The notes beneath the pieces were generated by a model. It did no database searches. It was not told where the DNA came from and saw only the letters and a program-made list of their open reading frames with translations. DNA of 64,000 bases from Desmodus rotundus (taxonomy: Eukaryota; Chordata; Mammalia; Chiroptera; Phyllostomidae), in NCBI RefSeq assembly GCF_022682495.2, contig NC_071388.1:85561073-85625072 (forward strand), read 5' to 3'. Both the position numbers and the translations under genes were made by a program. Positions 11,525 to 21,360 of this stretch are shown here, piece after piece (the stretch's first letter is position 1; each line of letters starts with the position of its first letter).

Positions 11525-11765
11525 TTCATTGAACTTATTAGGATTACATTGGTCAATAAAGTTATATAGGTTTCAAGTGTAGAATTCCTCAATACATCAT
11601 CTGCGCACTGCATTGTGCGCTCGCCATCCAAAGTCTGGTCTCCTTTTGTCTCTATGTATCCTCCTTTACCCTCTTCAACCTGCCCCCTCCCTCCTCTTCA
11701 CTCTGGTAATCACCATACTGTTGTCTATACCCATGAATTTTTGTTGTTGCTGTTTTCTTAATCCC
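11525..11765 (-). mobile_element. L1M-type 3' UTR, antisense
   Basis: Same 3' end as 7998-8225: 'tacattggtcaataaag', 'tataggtttcaagtgt', 'acatcatctgcgcactgc', 'ctctggtaatcaccatactg'. No tail or duplication visible. Confidence 0.8.
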
Positions 11766-12944
11766 TTCACTCCGTTTTAAATCTTGGAACTACATCTAAC
11801 TTCTCTGGTAGCACGCTAACATTGCTCTAAAAAGGAAAATTTTATGAAAACCCTTTTCTGTAGTCAGTGTTTCCACATGGCCAGCAGGGGGCAATAGTGT
11901 ACCAAGAATCATGAAGACCGTCCCGGGCTCTCAGTAAGGGTTGAATTGCTGCCCCCGGGTCGGCGTGCGCCACCGCGATGATCTCAGCTCGGAGATGAAG
12001 TCTTTTGTTTTGTGTCCTGTTTTACAATGCACTGTTCAGTTTTCTATATGAGCTGTGACTTACACAGCATTTCACTGTGTCAGTTTCGCTTAAGAAAAAC
12101 AAGTGAAAGAGAGAATTAAAATGCTGCCAAATGAAACACGTTAAGTCAAAGAAGAAGTAAAGGTACACACATTTAAAGTTTGTCCCTTCTCTGTTCCCAT
12201 CCACTTGAATCCTGAAGTTTTTTTCTGGATTGCAGACTTAATTCATCCCCGTGCCTCCTCTCAAACGGACACCTATTTCATTCTCGTTTCTCTGCCAAAC
12301 AATTTTCTGTCCTTTTTTTATTTTAGGCCTATTTTTTTGTAAAAAAGAGGCTGGGTGTAAGCCGAATACTTAACTTTAAAAGAATTAGAAATACTTCTAT
12401 GTCGCGTTTTGGCCTGTAGTCAAACCTCTCAGTACAGAACTTTGATGTTTTCTACGCTTTTTGCACATTTTATTTCTATGACATGTTTCAAAACAATTCT
12501 TCCCCTGTAAACGCACACCTTCGTACAAGTAGTGAAAAGCTGTGAAGCTGCATCTGCTGTGTCTGGGGAGAATCTAGAGCAGACACTAGAACATCAGAAA
12601 TGGGAAGGATCATTTACGTTGCATCGGGAAGGTGTTTTGTAATCCAACCCTCCAGATCAGCAGAGATGAAACTACTTTCATGCATAATTTGAGTTGCACC
12701 CCAAAATATAAGCCTGGTTTCCTCTCCTATCTAGGCTAGCATACCCAGAGTTGCTAATGGATTCCCTTCTAGTTATTCATTTAGGACTGTGAGATGGCAG
12801 AAGTAATGTTATTCTCAAGACCTGGCACTAAAATTCCTCCCTAACGGGTGGCCTTGTGCCCTCCCTGAGACTGAGAGGGCTCTGTCCCATCCCGTTGATC
12901 CTCCCCTCTGGCCAATTTCCACTTTTCTCCTCCCCGCGGGCCTT
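11766..12944. other. Unassigned; contains a CTCF-like site
   Basis: No gene recognised. 11930-12000 is locally CpG-rich (cgggtcggcgtgcgccaccg) just beyond the CTCF motif. The rest is AT-rich. Confidence 0.4.
11878..11897 (+). promoter_or_regulatory. Predicted CTCF binding site
   Basis: tggccagcagggggcaatag fits the CTCF core consensus (CCASYAGRKGGCAS) with a fully conserved AGGGGGC block and the preferred TGG just upstream. It is not inside a repeat I recognise and is followed by a CpG-rich stretch. Occupancy cannot be judged from sequence. Confidence 0.7.
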
Positions 12945-13200
12945 GGAAAACACACCAGGTAGCCTTGTGTGCCAGGGCCTTTGCTTCAGCTGTTCTCTCC
13001 CTCAGGACAAGTCCTAACCTCACTTACCCAAACAGTTCATTCGTGCACCTACTTCAACAGTCTGTGCGAACATCACCTTTTCAGGGAAGCCTTCCCTGAC
13101 TACCTATTTAAATGTTCTGCCCCTCTTTTCCTATCCCCACTTTCTCCTTAACTTCCTCGATAGCACTTACCATCATCATATATGCTAAATATTACATATA
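12945..13200 (+). mobile_element. L2 3' UTR fragment
   Basis: Matches L2 wording: 'gcctttgcttcagctgttctc', abbreviated, then 'gggaagccttccctgactac' and 'gatagcacttaccatcatc'. Old and partial. Confidence 0.7.
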
Positions 13201-13299
13201 TAAATATAATATGAGATGAGACATCTGAAACCAAACATATCAACCAATAGAGGGCTTAACCCCACTATTAAAAGGACAAATCAAAACCCAACTCTATGC

Positions 13300-14520
13300 T
13301 GCTCAGAAAAGACAAAAAAACAAACTTAATAGAAAATAATTCAGAAATGCTAACAATGAAAAAAATGGAAAAAGGTATACCAACAAAATGCAAATAAGGA
13401 TAACCACAGAGATTTTGAAATCCAATTAAGTAGAATTCAGACCAAAAACCATTACCAAGACAAAGGGCACCTTACAATTCTAAAGGCTACAATTCACAGT
13501 GACAATTAAATATTTATGAGAGATTTACAGGAAGTAATGTAGCTTCTTTCATGTGGCAGAAACTACAAGATTCAAATAGAACAGAAATACATACATAATA
13601 ACAGGCTTTAGTACTTTTCTTAGTACACAACCAAAAAATATTGTGCAAAGAACATGTATGATAATTGACCCTATAATTTACATATAGAGACAAGTGTATC
13701 TCAATAATCACATTAAAAATACAAATAATATTCTCCATTGACCATATGATTAAAGTAGGAATCCATAACAATCAAAACATAAGAAAGCCTTATCATCCTG
13801 AAATTGTAAAATCTTTCATGATCTACTTTTTTATTATTGTTGTTCAATTGTTGTTTATTATTGTTGTCTCCAATTTCCCCTTACCACCACCACTCCGCCC
13901 CACCCATCCCCACCTCCCACCCTCCATCTTACCCTCCTCTGGCTTTGTCCATGTGTCCTTTATACATGTTCCTTGACAACCCTCCCCCTTTTTCCCATTA
14001 TCCACCCCACCCCAACCCAGTTAAACATAGGTTGGCTCAAGGGGAAATACCAACTGATATTGAGAATTTCAAGAAAAGAAAATAGTAAGAAATGACATCA
14101 GAGTCAAAGACTGCTAAAAAATTGTTCAGAATAAATTCATAGATTTAAATATTTACATCATTAAAAATAAGAGAAATAAAAATAAGTTAGACATTGCACT
14201 CAAAAAGTTAGAAATATTTAAGACTTGCTTTATTTTCCCACTTTGGATTCAATTATGTTTTTTAAATTAAGCAACTGAGGTTTGAAAACAACCTAAAACA
14301 AACCTAGCTGTATGGAACTGCATTTAGCAATTTTACAATTAGGTATAATATTGGTACTGTTATTTTGAAACTGTTATACATATTATGGAAAAGCAAATAA
14401 GCGATTGTGTTTTCATATGGTATAGGAACCATGTTTTCACCAGAGAAAAAGATGTGCAATATAAAATTAAGTAAGTAAAGAATTCTTTAATCTTCCATTA
14501 AACTTGCTATATAAGCACAC
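13300..14520 (+). mobile_element. Old L1 ORF2 fragment, interrupted
   Basis: Plus-strand decayed L1 ORF2 (endonuclease side). L1-like text at 13300-13820 resumes at about 14035. The interruption at 13826-14022 is a younger antisense L1 3' end. No open frame survives. Confidence 0.55.
13826..14022 (-). mobile_element. Bat L1 3' end, 5'-truncated, antisense
   Basis: Reverse complement of the lineage-specific L1 3' UTR: a T-rich start (poly-A in reverse), then a long C-rich run, 'gtccatgtgtcctttatac' and 'cattatccaccccacccc'. The same 3' end appears at 15241-15480, so both belong to one family. On its own strand the UTR is G-rich and could form quadruplexes. Confidence 0.8.
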
Positions 14521-14521
14521 A

Positions 14522-14830
14522 TTTATTATTTATCTTTATCTTTCTTTGAAAAACTACTTATTTCTTATATCTTGTATTGAAAAGTCTGAGAAGTAGCAGC
14601 AACCCGTTTAGCCATGAACACCCTCAAGTGCACAGACTGTGGTCGGCAAACACCATTTTCACTGAACGCAGTGAAGGCTCCTTTGAGAAGTGGTTGATTA
14701 AGTCTGGAGCAGTAAACGAGGCTATTCCAATATGACACTGGGGCTCTTCCATTATCCAAAAGCAAGGAAGCCATCGAGACATCCGTGGCTGTCAAATGAA
14801 CATAGAAGCCCAAGATGCACAATTTGAGCT
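14522..14830 (-). pseudogene. Candidate 5'-truncated retrocopy of an unidentified gene
   Basis: On the minus strand a frame of 85 residues without a stop runs from 14822 to 14565 and closes with a stop, then about 15 bases later the sequence turns into an A-rich tail (14522-14548 on the plus strand reads tttattatttatctttatc). Decayed L1 sequence lies on both sides. Balanced codon-like composition in an AT-rich L1 setting, a stop and a tail in the right order suggest the 3' end of a retrotransposed coding sequence. I do not recognise the protein. No convincing target-site duplication is visible, so an exon-like or repeat-derived origin remains possible. Confidence 0.35.
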
Positions 14831-14849
14831 TTAAAATGAATAGTTACTG

Positions 14850-16440
14850 TATTTATATAAAGGTTTAAATAGAGATGCCAATAGAATTGATGGATAACTA
14901 GATGCAATAGGAGGTTCAATATGGTAGCGGGATACAAAGTAACATATAGAAATCAATACCTTCATGTATTTAAGCAATAACTCCTAAGGGAAAAAGTAGG
15001 AGAGATGACCTCATTTACATTACCAACAAAAATAAAATATAACCATAGTAATTAATAAATTTAACAAGAAATGTGTAAAACTTATGAGAGAAACTTGAAA
15101 GCTTCCCTGAAAGACACAAAACTGCGACTTGAAAAAGAGGAAAAGTAACTTGCTCTTCAGTAGATTAATGCAAAATCATAAACTGATGCCAATATTTAAG
15201 GGTTTTTTTGTGATACAAGGTTAATGAATTTTAATCAGTTTATATTTTCTTTTTTTAATTTTTATTGTTATTCAATTACAGTTGTCTGCCTTTTCTCCCC
15301 ATCCCTCCACCCCACCCCAGCTGACCCCACCTCCCTCCCCCACCTCCACCCTCCCCCTTGATTTTGTCCATGTGTCCTTTATATTAGTTCCTGTAAACCC
15401 TTCTCCTCACTGTCCCCTCCCCATTCCCCCCTGACTATTGTTAGATTGTTCTTAACTTCAATGTCTCTGGTTATATTTTGTTTGCTTTTTTCTTCTGTTG
15501 CTTATGTTCCAGTTAAAGGTGAGATCATATGGTATTTGTCCCTCACCGACTGGCTTATGTCACTTAGCATAATGCTCTCCAGTTCCATCCATGCTGTTGC
15601 AAAGGGTATAAGCTCCTTCTTTCTCTCTGCTGCATAGAATTCCATTGTGTAAATATACCATAGTTTTTGGATCCACTCATTTGCTGATGGGCACTTAGGT
15701 TGCCTCCAGTATTTGGCTATTGTAAATTATGCTGCTATATGAAAAGATGCTCAGCATCGCTAGCTATCAGAGAGATGCAAATTAAAACCACAATGAGGTA
15801 CCATCTCACACTGGTTAGAGTGGCCAACATAAACAAATCCACAAACAAATGTTGGAGAGGATGCGGAGAAAAGGGAACCCTAGTAGACTGTTGGTGGGAA
15901 TGCAGACTAGTGAGGCCACTGTGGAAAACAGTATGGAATTTCCTCAGAAAACTAAAAATGGAACTGTCCTTTGACCCAGCAATTCCGCTGCTGGGATTAT
16001 ACCCTAAGAACCCTGAAATAACAATCCAAAAGAACCTATGCACCCAATATTTAAAGTATTTTTATAGAGTTAGAAACTATAGTTTATTTTAAAAAATGAA
16101 TAAGCAAGAATATCCAAGAAATAGGAAAAAGCAACTGAACAAACAAAAAATAGCAATGAGGCAGGCCTAGCTCTAACAGATATTAGAGTACATTATATAG
16201 TTTCTGTAATTAAAACTGTGTAATGTTAGCATATGAGTAGACAATCAGATCAATGGAAAAAAATAGAATATATAGATATAGCCCCAAGTGCAATGTGGAA
16301 ATTTATGTATGTAACAAAAGTGGTCTCTCAAATCACTGGGAGAAAATTCGAGTTTTAAAAATTAAACATTGTTAGAACAGCTAGATAGCCCCTTTAAAAC
16401 AGGTAAAATTGAACATAACAACACATAGGTAAAATTCCAG
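14850..16440 (+). mobile_element. Old L1 ORF2 fragment, interrupted by a younger L1
   Basis: 14850-15240 and about 16060-16440 read as decayed plus-strand L1 ORF2 (for example 'gaaatcaataccttcatg' and 'caatcagatcaatgg'). The piece between them is the younger, inverted L1 at 15241-16050. Confidence 0.7.
15241..16050 (-). mobile_element. Bat L1 with 5' inversion (twin priming)
   Basis: 15241-15740 is the 3' UTR and extreme ORF2 end in antisense, starting with a poly-A tail in reverse. At about 15740 the orientation flips: 15741-16050 is the immediately upstream L1 segment in sense. The sense part encodes the ORF2 C-terminal stretch in an open frame ending at 16092, with the family's conserved order around '[15 protein letters not shown]' and '[12 protein letters not shown]'. 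The sense part stops near 'gcacccaatat', and the antisense part begins almost exactly where L1 would continue, with a loss of only a few bases. This is the signature of twin-primed reverse transcription. Confidence 0.85.
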
Positions 16441-16857
16441 CCCCCCCAAAACCAAAAATGTTCAACATAAATCTTATCATAAGAACCAATCTGAGTGTCT
16501 GAAAAAAACCACTGGCCTGAACTTCTCCAATATGTCAATACCAGAAAAAAACAACATGCAAAGAAAGGGTATGGAAGTATCCTAATTGAAAGAAACGAAA
16601 GACACCTGATAACTAGTAAATGTAACGTGTGATCCTCGTTAAATCCTGGACTTACAAACAATAGGATAAGTAAGCAAGGATTTTTTTTTATTAATTTATT
16701 TATTTTGCTGCGTGGGGGCGTGGGGAGGGGTTAATTTTGGGAATTCAAATATAGACTACATTTACTAATTTCACAGTGTGTAGTGGATTCCGACTTCCTA
16801 TGTCTGAAGAGCCCAATGATGTATTTCCTGAGAATACTGTACTGGGATCCTGTAGGG
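16441..16857. other. Unassigned; possible old repeat at 16540-16680
   Basis: The phrase 'taaatgtaacgtgtgatcctc' resembles a widespread old mammalian repeat that I cannot name. 16681-16740 is a T-rich run followed by a G-rich run (gtgggggcgtggggagggg). Confidence 0.35.
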
Positions 16858-17091
16858 CAGCAGTCCTCACTAGGGGCGATTTGTCCCCACTCTCACACAC
16901 AAACGCTCGGCAATGTCTGTAAACATTTTGGGTTGTCACAACCGGGGGAGGGGAGGGTTGCTACTAGCATCTAGTGTGTAAAGGCCAGGCGTGCCACTCA
17001 ACATCGCACAATGCTCAAGACCGTTCCCCTGCCCACACAACAAAGAATCATCCTGTCCAAAATGCCAGTAGCGCGGGGTTGGGGAACCCTG
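16858..17091 (+). mobile_element. MER20 DNA transposon (hAT-Charlie)
   Basis: Nearly full-length: terminal cagcagtcctcac, then 'ggcgatttgtcccc', 'tttgggttgtcacaac', 'gctactagcatctagtg', 'caacaaagaatcatcctg' and terminal 'gttggggaaccctg'. Flanking 8-mers do not match, as expected for an old copy. It ends about 150 bases before the CpG island. MER20 copies serve as endometrial enhancers in placental mammals; whether this one does is unknown. Confidence 0.9.
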
Positions 17092-17358
17092 ATTTAAGGG
17101 AACTCCAATTCTTAGCGGACAGGTACCGATCTGGTAGACTGAATTAAACGAAATTGTCGTTAGCGCAGATCACATGTTAGTAATATTTAAAAGTGAAAGG
17201 TTACGACGTGCACAACTAACTCAAAATGTTCAGCAAACACACTATCCGTGTCCTTCCGCCCTGGCTTCCCTCCAGCCTCGGGGACCAGGAGGGTCGCACT
17301 CCACCCCGGCGGGGCGAACCCCAGAGCCTGCGCGGTGAGCGGGCGCTGCGGAGGCGTC

Positions 17359-17370
17359 TGCGCGTGCGCC
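17359..17370 (+). promoter_or_regulatory. NRF1-like site
   Basis: tgcgcgtgcgcc is close to the palindromic NRF1 consensus TGCGCATGCGCA. It is common in TATA-less CpG-island promoters. Confidence 0.5.
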
Positions 17371-17640
17371 GAGCGGCAGCCGCGCCCACGCAGCGCCGCT
17401 TCAAAAGTTGCGGAGCGGCTGGCGGACCGCGCGCTGTCGCGCGGCTGCCCACCCCAGAGAGGAAGAGAGGAAGCTCCCGCTGTAGGAGGTTGGCTGCTTC
17501 GGGGTGAGGTCACTGCGTTCCCAACTCGAGCCCGGAAACCTTCTCTGTGATCTGCGGAGGGCGTCAGGGAGCATCGCTCGTCCTTTCGGAGCCCCCGCCG
17601 GGAGGAGCCGGTTGTGTGTGGGCGCGCGCTGCGGGGCCAG

Positions 17641-17680
17641 CCCCTTCCAGGCTGGAGCCCCCCCTTCCAGGCTGGACCCC
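17641..17680. repeat. 20-bp tandem duplication
   Basis: 17641-17660 and 17661-17680 are identical except at one position (gagccc versus gacccc near the end of the unit). It lies immediately before the predicted splice donor, inside the putative first exon. Confidence 0.97.
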
Positions 17681-17691
17681 CAGAGGTGAGT
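17681..17691 (+). other. Consensus splice donor
   Basis: cagag|gtgagt: the exon would end at 17685 and the intron begin at 17686. It matches the U1-complementary consensus at the last exonic AG and all six intronic bases bar minor choice. A weaker acceptor-like site (cctttccccag) ends at 18069. Confidence 0.55.
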
Positions 17692-17706
17692 TTCTGCACT
17701 GCCGGT

Positions 17707-17726
17707 AGCGGAAGCCGACTTCCTGT
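17707..17726. promoter_or_regulatory. Inverted pair of ETS sites
   Basis: gcggaagc and acttcctg lie head to head with GGAAG and CTTCC separated by four bases (17710-17723). Such ETS/GABP pairs are common just downstream of CpG-island start sites. Confidence 0.5.
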
Positions 17727-17887
17727 GCCGGCCGAGCCGGGCGGGCCTGCGTCTCGGGGTACGGCTGCGGGAGAGCGCCGAGGCAGGCCCCTTCCCCGCC
17801 CGCCCCCTCGCCGGGGGCGCCTGCCCAGGTGGCGCTCCCAAATACCTCGAGGTTTCTCAGCCTGCGTCTCAATCACAGAGTTGGCTT

Positions 17888-17940
17888 TTTCTATAAAAAG
17901 ACAGATAGCAAATATTTTAGGACTAGTCTCTGTCACCTGT
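17888..17940 (+). mobile_element. Short hAT-type DNA transposon fragment
   Basis: 'gacagatagcaaatatttta' followed by 'tctctgtcacc' matches the start of a common Charlie-type element. Only about 50 bases remain, at the downstream edge of the CpG island. Confidence 0.5.
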
Positions 17941-18039
17941 TAGGCTTTTTTTCCCCCTTTTTCCTTTTTTTTAACAACCTCATAAAAATGTAAAAACAAG
18001 TCTTTGCTCCTGGCCTTGCAAAAATATGAGGGTGACAGT

Positions 18040-18290
18040 GATTAGACTCTGGTCATTACCTTTCCCCAGCAAGGAGGTTGGAGCTTGGGACCTAAGCAGT
18101 GTTGCAGTAGGGACTCGGGTTCCATGGGGACTGCGACCCACCCGCGCAGGTTTAGTTCACAGTCTTTGAGGTCGGTGCACCTGCACCTCCGCCCTCCTTC
18201 CTGCTGGGTTGCTGGTGCTGAGTTCCTGCCGGGCAGCCGGCCGCCAGGAAACCCCAGACCAGCGGCCACGCCGTACTTAACATGACAGTC
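18040..18290. other. GC-rich patch downstream of the CpG island
   Basis: Second, smaller GC-rich segment preceded by an acceptor-like tctggtcattacctttccc-cag ending at 18069, and containing a possible donor (cgcag|gtttag) near 18150. It could be an alternative exon or a CpG shore. No coding frame is recognisable. Confidence 0.35.
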
Positions 18291-18569
18291 TCTTTATCTA
18301 GGACCAAAGCCAAAGTACTCACATTATGAATAAATTAGGATAAAAGTAATACAGCTGTATTGCAAACAATTGTCTTTTTGTAGCATGTTTTCTGGTAATG
18401 AATGTCGTATATGACCGCTACGGTAATTTGGAAAATACTGAAGAATATGTAAAAGGAAATAAAAAATCTCTATAATCCCAACCCACAAAAAATAACTGTT
18501 ACAGTATTTATGTATTCTTATGTCCATTTTTCCATGCATATTAATAGGACAACTTACTGAGTAACTGGA

Positions 18570-20087
18570 TTTTTAAAAATATTTCTTAATAAACTTTTGT
18601 TGAAGTATCAATTTCAGAAGAGTGGGCCAACTATAAATATACACTTGAATGAACCTTCAAAGACTAGCACAAACATATCCTCGCAACCAGCACAGAGACC
18701 AAGAAACAGACCCCTCCTGGCTTCCTTCATCCCCTCACCCAGTCAAGGGCGCCAGGGGCTTAGCCTGGCACACATAGTATTGTCCGTTTCTCAGTCTCAA
18801 ATATTCTAGTTTGTCGTTTCTTCCAACTTCATATTATATTTGAGATTCATCTGTGGTGTTCCCAGTAACAGACCTTTTGAAAAATTTTTATTTTATGCTG
18901 TATGGGATTCATTTATATGAATATACCATCATTTATTTTTCCTTTATACTATTTTTTATTAATTTCATCTTTATCAATATATAATTCACATACCATATAA
19001 TTCATCCATATAAATTGTATAGTTCAATGGGGTTTTTTGACAGACAGGTGCAACAATTCCCACAGTCAATTTTAGAAAATTTTCATCACCTCAAAACAAC
19101 TCCATTCTTCTTCATGCCCCCCCACCCCCAAATTCTCTCCAGCCCCAAGCAAGCACTAATCTACTTTCTGTCTCTATGTATTTGCCTATTCTGGACATTT
19201 CATTAAAATGGAATCATATAATATGGGATGTCTTGTAACTGGTCCCTTACACTGATACTAGATATTCATGTTATTTCCAGGTTTGAGATAATTAGATATG
19301 ATACTACTGTGTATGATATGTATCAGTGAAAACAAATCTCTCAGAGATACATATTTCTATTGGAATATATACCTAAAAGTGGAATAGCTGGGACGTAGGT
19401 TCTGCTTATTGTTACTACAATACTAATAGTTAATAGTGCCTACTAATAGTTAATAGTGCCTAACAGTTTTTCAGGTTTATATGCCCACCAGCAGTGTATA
19501 ATGAGTTCATATTGCTGCATACCCTCGCCAACATTTGGTGTTTGTGTGTTTGCAATTTACGTTTCTCTAATGAAAAAAAAAGCATCTTTTCATGTGATTA
19601 TTAGTATTTTAGAGATCCTCCTTAGTAAAGTGCCTGTTGGTTCTTTACCCCATTTTTCTATTGAGTTGTCTTTTTCTACTTCATTTATATATTCTATATG
19701 TGAGTCTATTTTCATTTGAGTGCTACAAACATAGTCATTACAAATACCTTTTCATTGTCTGTGGCTTGTATTTTAACTATCTCATTGTTACATTTTACTG
19801 AATGTAAATGTTTAATGTTTAGTGAAATCTAATTTATCAGTCTTCCTTTATGGTTACTGCTGTTGCTGACTTGTTTAAGAAATCATTGCCTGCAAGGACA
19901 TTCTCCTATGTTACCCTCTAAAAATATACTGTTTGCTTTTGAACATTTAGATCTGCTAACTGTGTGAATTGGTGATGTGGAGCAGGGGTAAATATTTTTC
20001 ATATAGCTAGCCAATTGACTCAGGGCCTTTCCTTGAAGAGACCATCCTTTTCCCACTGCTCTGCAGTGTCACCTCTGTCATAAATCA
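18570..20087 (-). mobile_element. L1ME-type LINE 3' portion, antisense
   Basis: About 1.5 kb of L1 in reverse: 3' UTR landmarks ('aaccagcacagagaccaag', 'ctactttctgtctctatg', 'ttgcctattctggacattt'), then ORF2 in reverse ('gccaacatttggtgtttg', 'aagaaatcattgcctgc', 'cactgctctgcagtgtcacc'). Two similar 3' UTR starts (about 18600 and 18960) suggest a nested or recombined pair. No open frame. Confidence 0.8.
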
Positions 20088-20089
20088 GT

Positions 20090-20490
20090 ACAGATACTGG
20101 GACTAATAAACAAGGACTTTAAAATACAAATGACAAATGTAGTAAAGAATCTTACTAAAAATAAGATACAATAGATGAAGAGAGAGGGAATTTTAAGAGA
20201 GATACAGATTATATTTTTAAAAAAGAACAAAATGGCAGTCCTAGAACTGGAAAATACAATATCTGAAATTACTTGATGGGAGTACCAGTAGGTTGGTCAC
20301 AATAGGAGAAAGGATCATCAACTTGAAGACAGGTCTCTAGAAATCATACATCCCTGACTCACAGAATAGCATCACGTGCTCTCTAGCATACTTGAAATTG
20401 AACTCCCAGAAGGCAAAAAGAATATGGGGAAGACAAATATTTGAAAAAATATTCACAAAAACCTTCCAAATTTGATTGAATATATTTTAT
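20090..20490 (+). mobile_element. L1 or HAL1 ORF1 fragment
   Basis: Plus-strand text such as 'atcatcaacttgaagacagg' and 'aaaaccttccaaatttgat' matches the coiled-coil part of an L1-type ORF1. It starts directly after the antisense L1. Fully decayed. Confidence 0.5.
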
Positions 20491-20614
20491 CCAGGATATT
20501 TGCTTTTTTTCGATGAAGAGTTGATCCCAATAACCTAGCTTGCCATGAATGGAATTTAGAAATTAGCATAAATAATATAAAGTTTTACATCTACATGAAT
20601 AAGCAGCAGGACAT

Positions 20615-20760
20615 TTTACAGTTGCACAAAATGTAGAAAAATGCTTTGTTGGGTGGGACTGTCTTGAGTATTACTGAACTTTTAACATAAATATTGCCTG
20701 CCTGGTAAAGGATATTAGCACCACCCAATCATAATAATACCAAGTGTTTTCACAGTTTTT
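20615..20760 (-). mobile_element. MER20-type fragment, antisense
   Basis: 'gctttgttgggtgggactgtc' shortened, 'ttgagtattactgaac' and 'ggatattagcaccaccc' follow the reverse complement of the MER20 at 16858-17091. Strongly diverged. Confidence 0.5.
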
Positions 20761-21035
20761 CAAAATATGCCCGCAGCATGTAGAATGGCCCTGCATCCAC
20801 TGTGAACCCCTCTCTCACACGATCTGGTACTGCCTCCTTTCTCCAAGCCCTTTCTAACCTCAGCTTCTAATGCCCACATCTCTCAAACAATACTGGCTTC
20901 TTTCCATCTCAGAGCACTTAGGGTTTCTCTTTGGTCTTCCCGAGTGCTCCTCCCACAAATACCCATATGACTGACTCTTTTCTCCTCCTCAGGCCTTTGT
21001 TCAAATGTCATTTTCTCAGTGAGATTTACAGATTA
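20761..21035 (+). mobile_element. L2 3' region fragment
   Basis: Matches L2 order: 'tggtactgcctcctttctcc', 'ttctccaagccctttctaac', 'cctcaggcctttgttcaaat', 'tgtcattttctcagtgag'. Confidence 0.75.
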
Positions 21036-21084
21036 AATGAAACAAAACCAAACAAAAAATCTTGTTCATTCTTTTCCCCATCCC

Positions 21085-21360
21085 TAGTTGATTTTTTCAG
21101 ATATAATTGATATGTGACATTACATTAATAGCAGTTATAAACATGATTCTATATTTGTATATATTGTGAAATGATCACCACACATAGTTATAAAATGTTT
21201 TTATTTGTGATGAGAACTTTTCAGATCTACTCTCTGCAACTTTGTAATATAGAATACAATACTGTTAACTTTGGTCACTATGCTGTACATTATATCTCCA
21301 GGGGTTATATATTTTATAACTGAAGTTTGTACCTTTTGCCAACCTTCACCCATTTATTTT
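21085..21360 (-). mobile_element. L1M-type 3' UTR, antisense
   Basis: 'gatataattgatatgtgac', 'gaaatgatcaccacacatag', 'ctgtacattatatctcc' and 'gaagtttgtaccttttgcc' follow an L1M 3' UTR in reverse. Confidence 0.8.

Larger units (their letters stand above)
17240..17850 (+). promoter_or_regulatory. CpG island, probable promoter with a non-coding first exon
   Basis: About 600 bases of very GC- and CpG-rich DNA in an otherwise AT-rich window. Sp1-type boxes include gccgggcgggcct at 17736-17748 and ccccgcccgccccc at 17794-17807. There are NRF1-like and paired ETS sites. No TATA box is evident, which is usual for CpG-island promoters. Direction: a consensus splice donor lies on the plus strand at 17686, and I find no comparable donor on the minus strand, so plus-strand transcription is favoured. 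Long open frames cross the island on both strands (up to 249 residues on the minus strand), but GC-rich DNA has few stops and none resembles a protein I know. The gene served is not identifiable from the window. Confidence 0.8.

Noticed and set aside
17187..17936. A 249-residue open frame on the minus strand across the CpG island
   Set aside because: GC-rich DNA lacks stop codons, frames are also long on the other strand, the product is arginine- and glycine-rich without any domain I know, and splice signals favour the plus strand.
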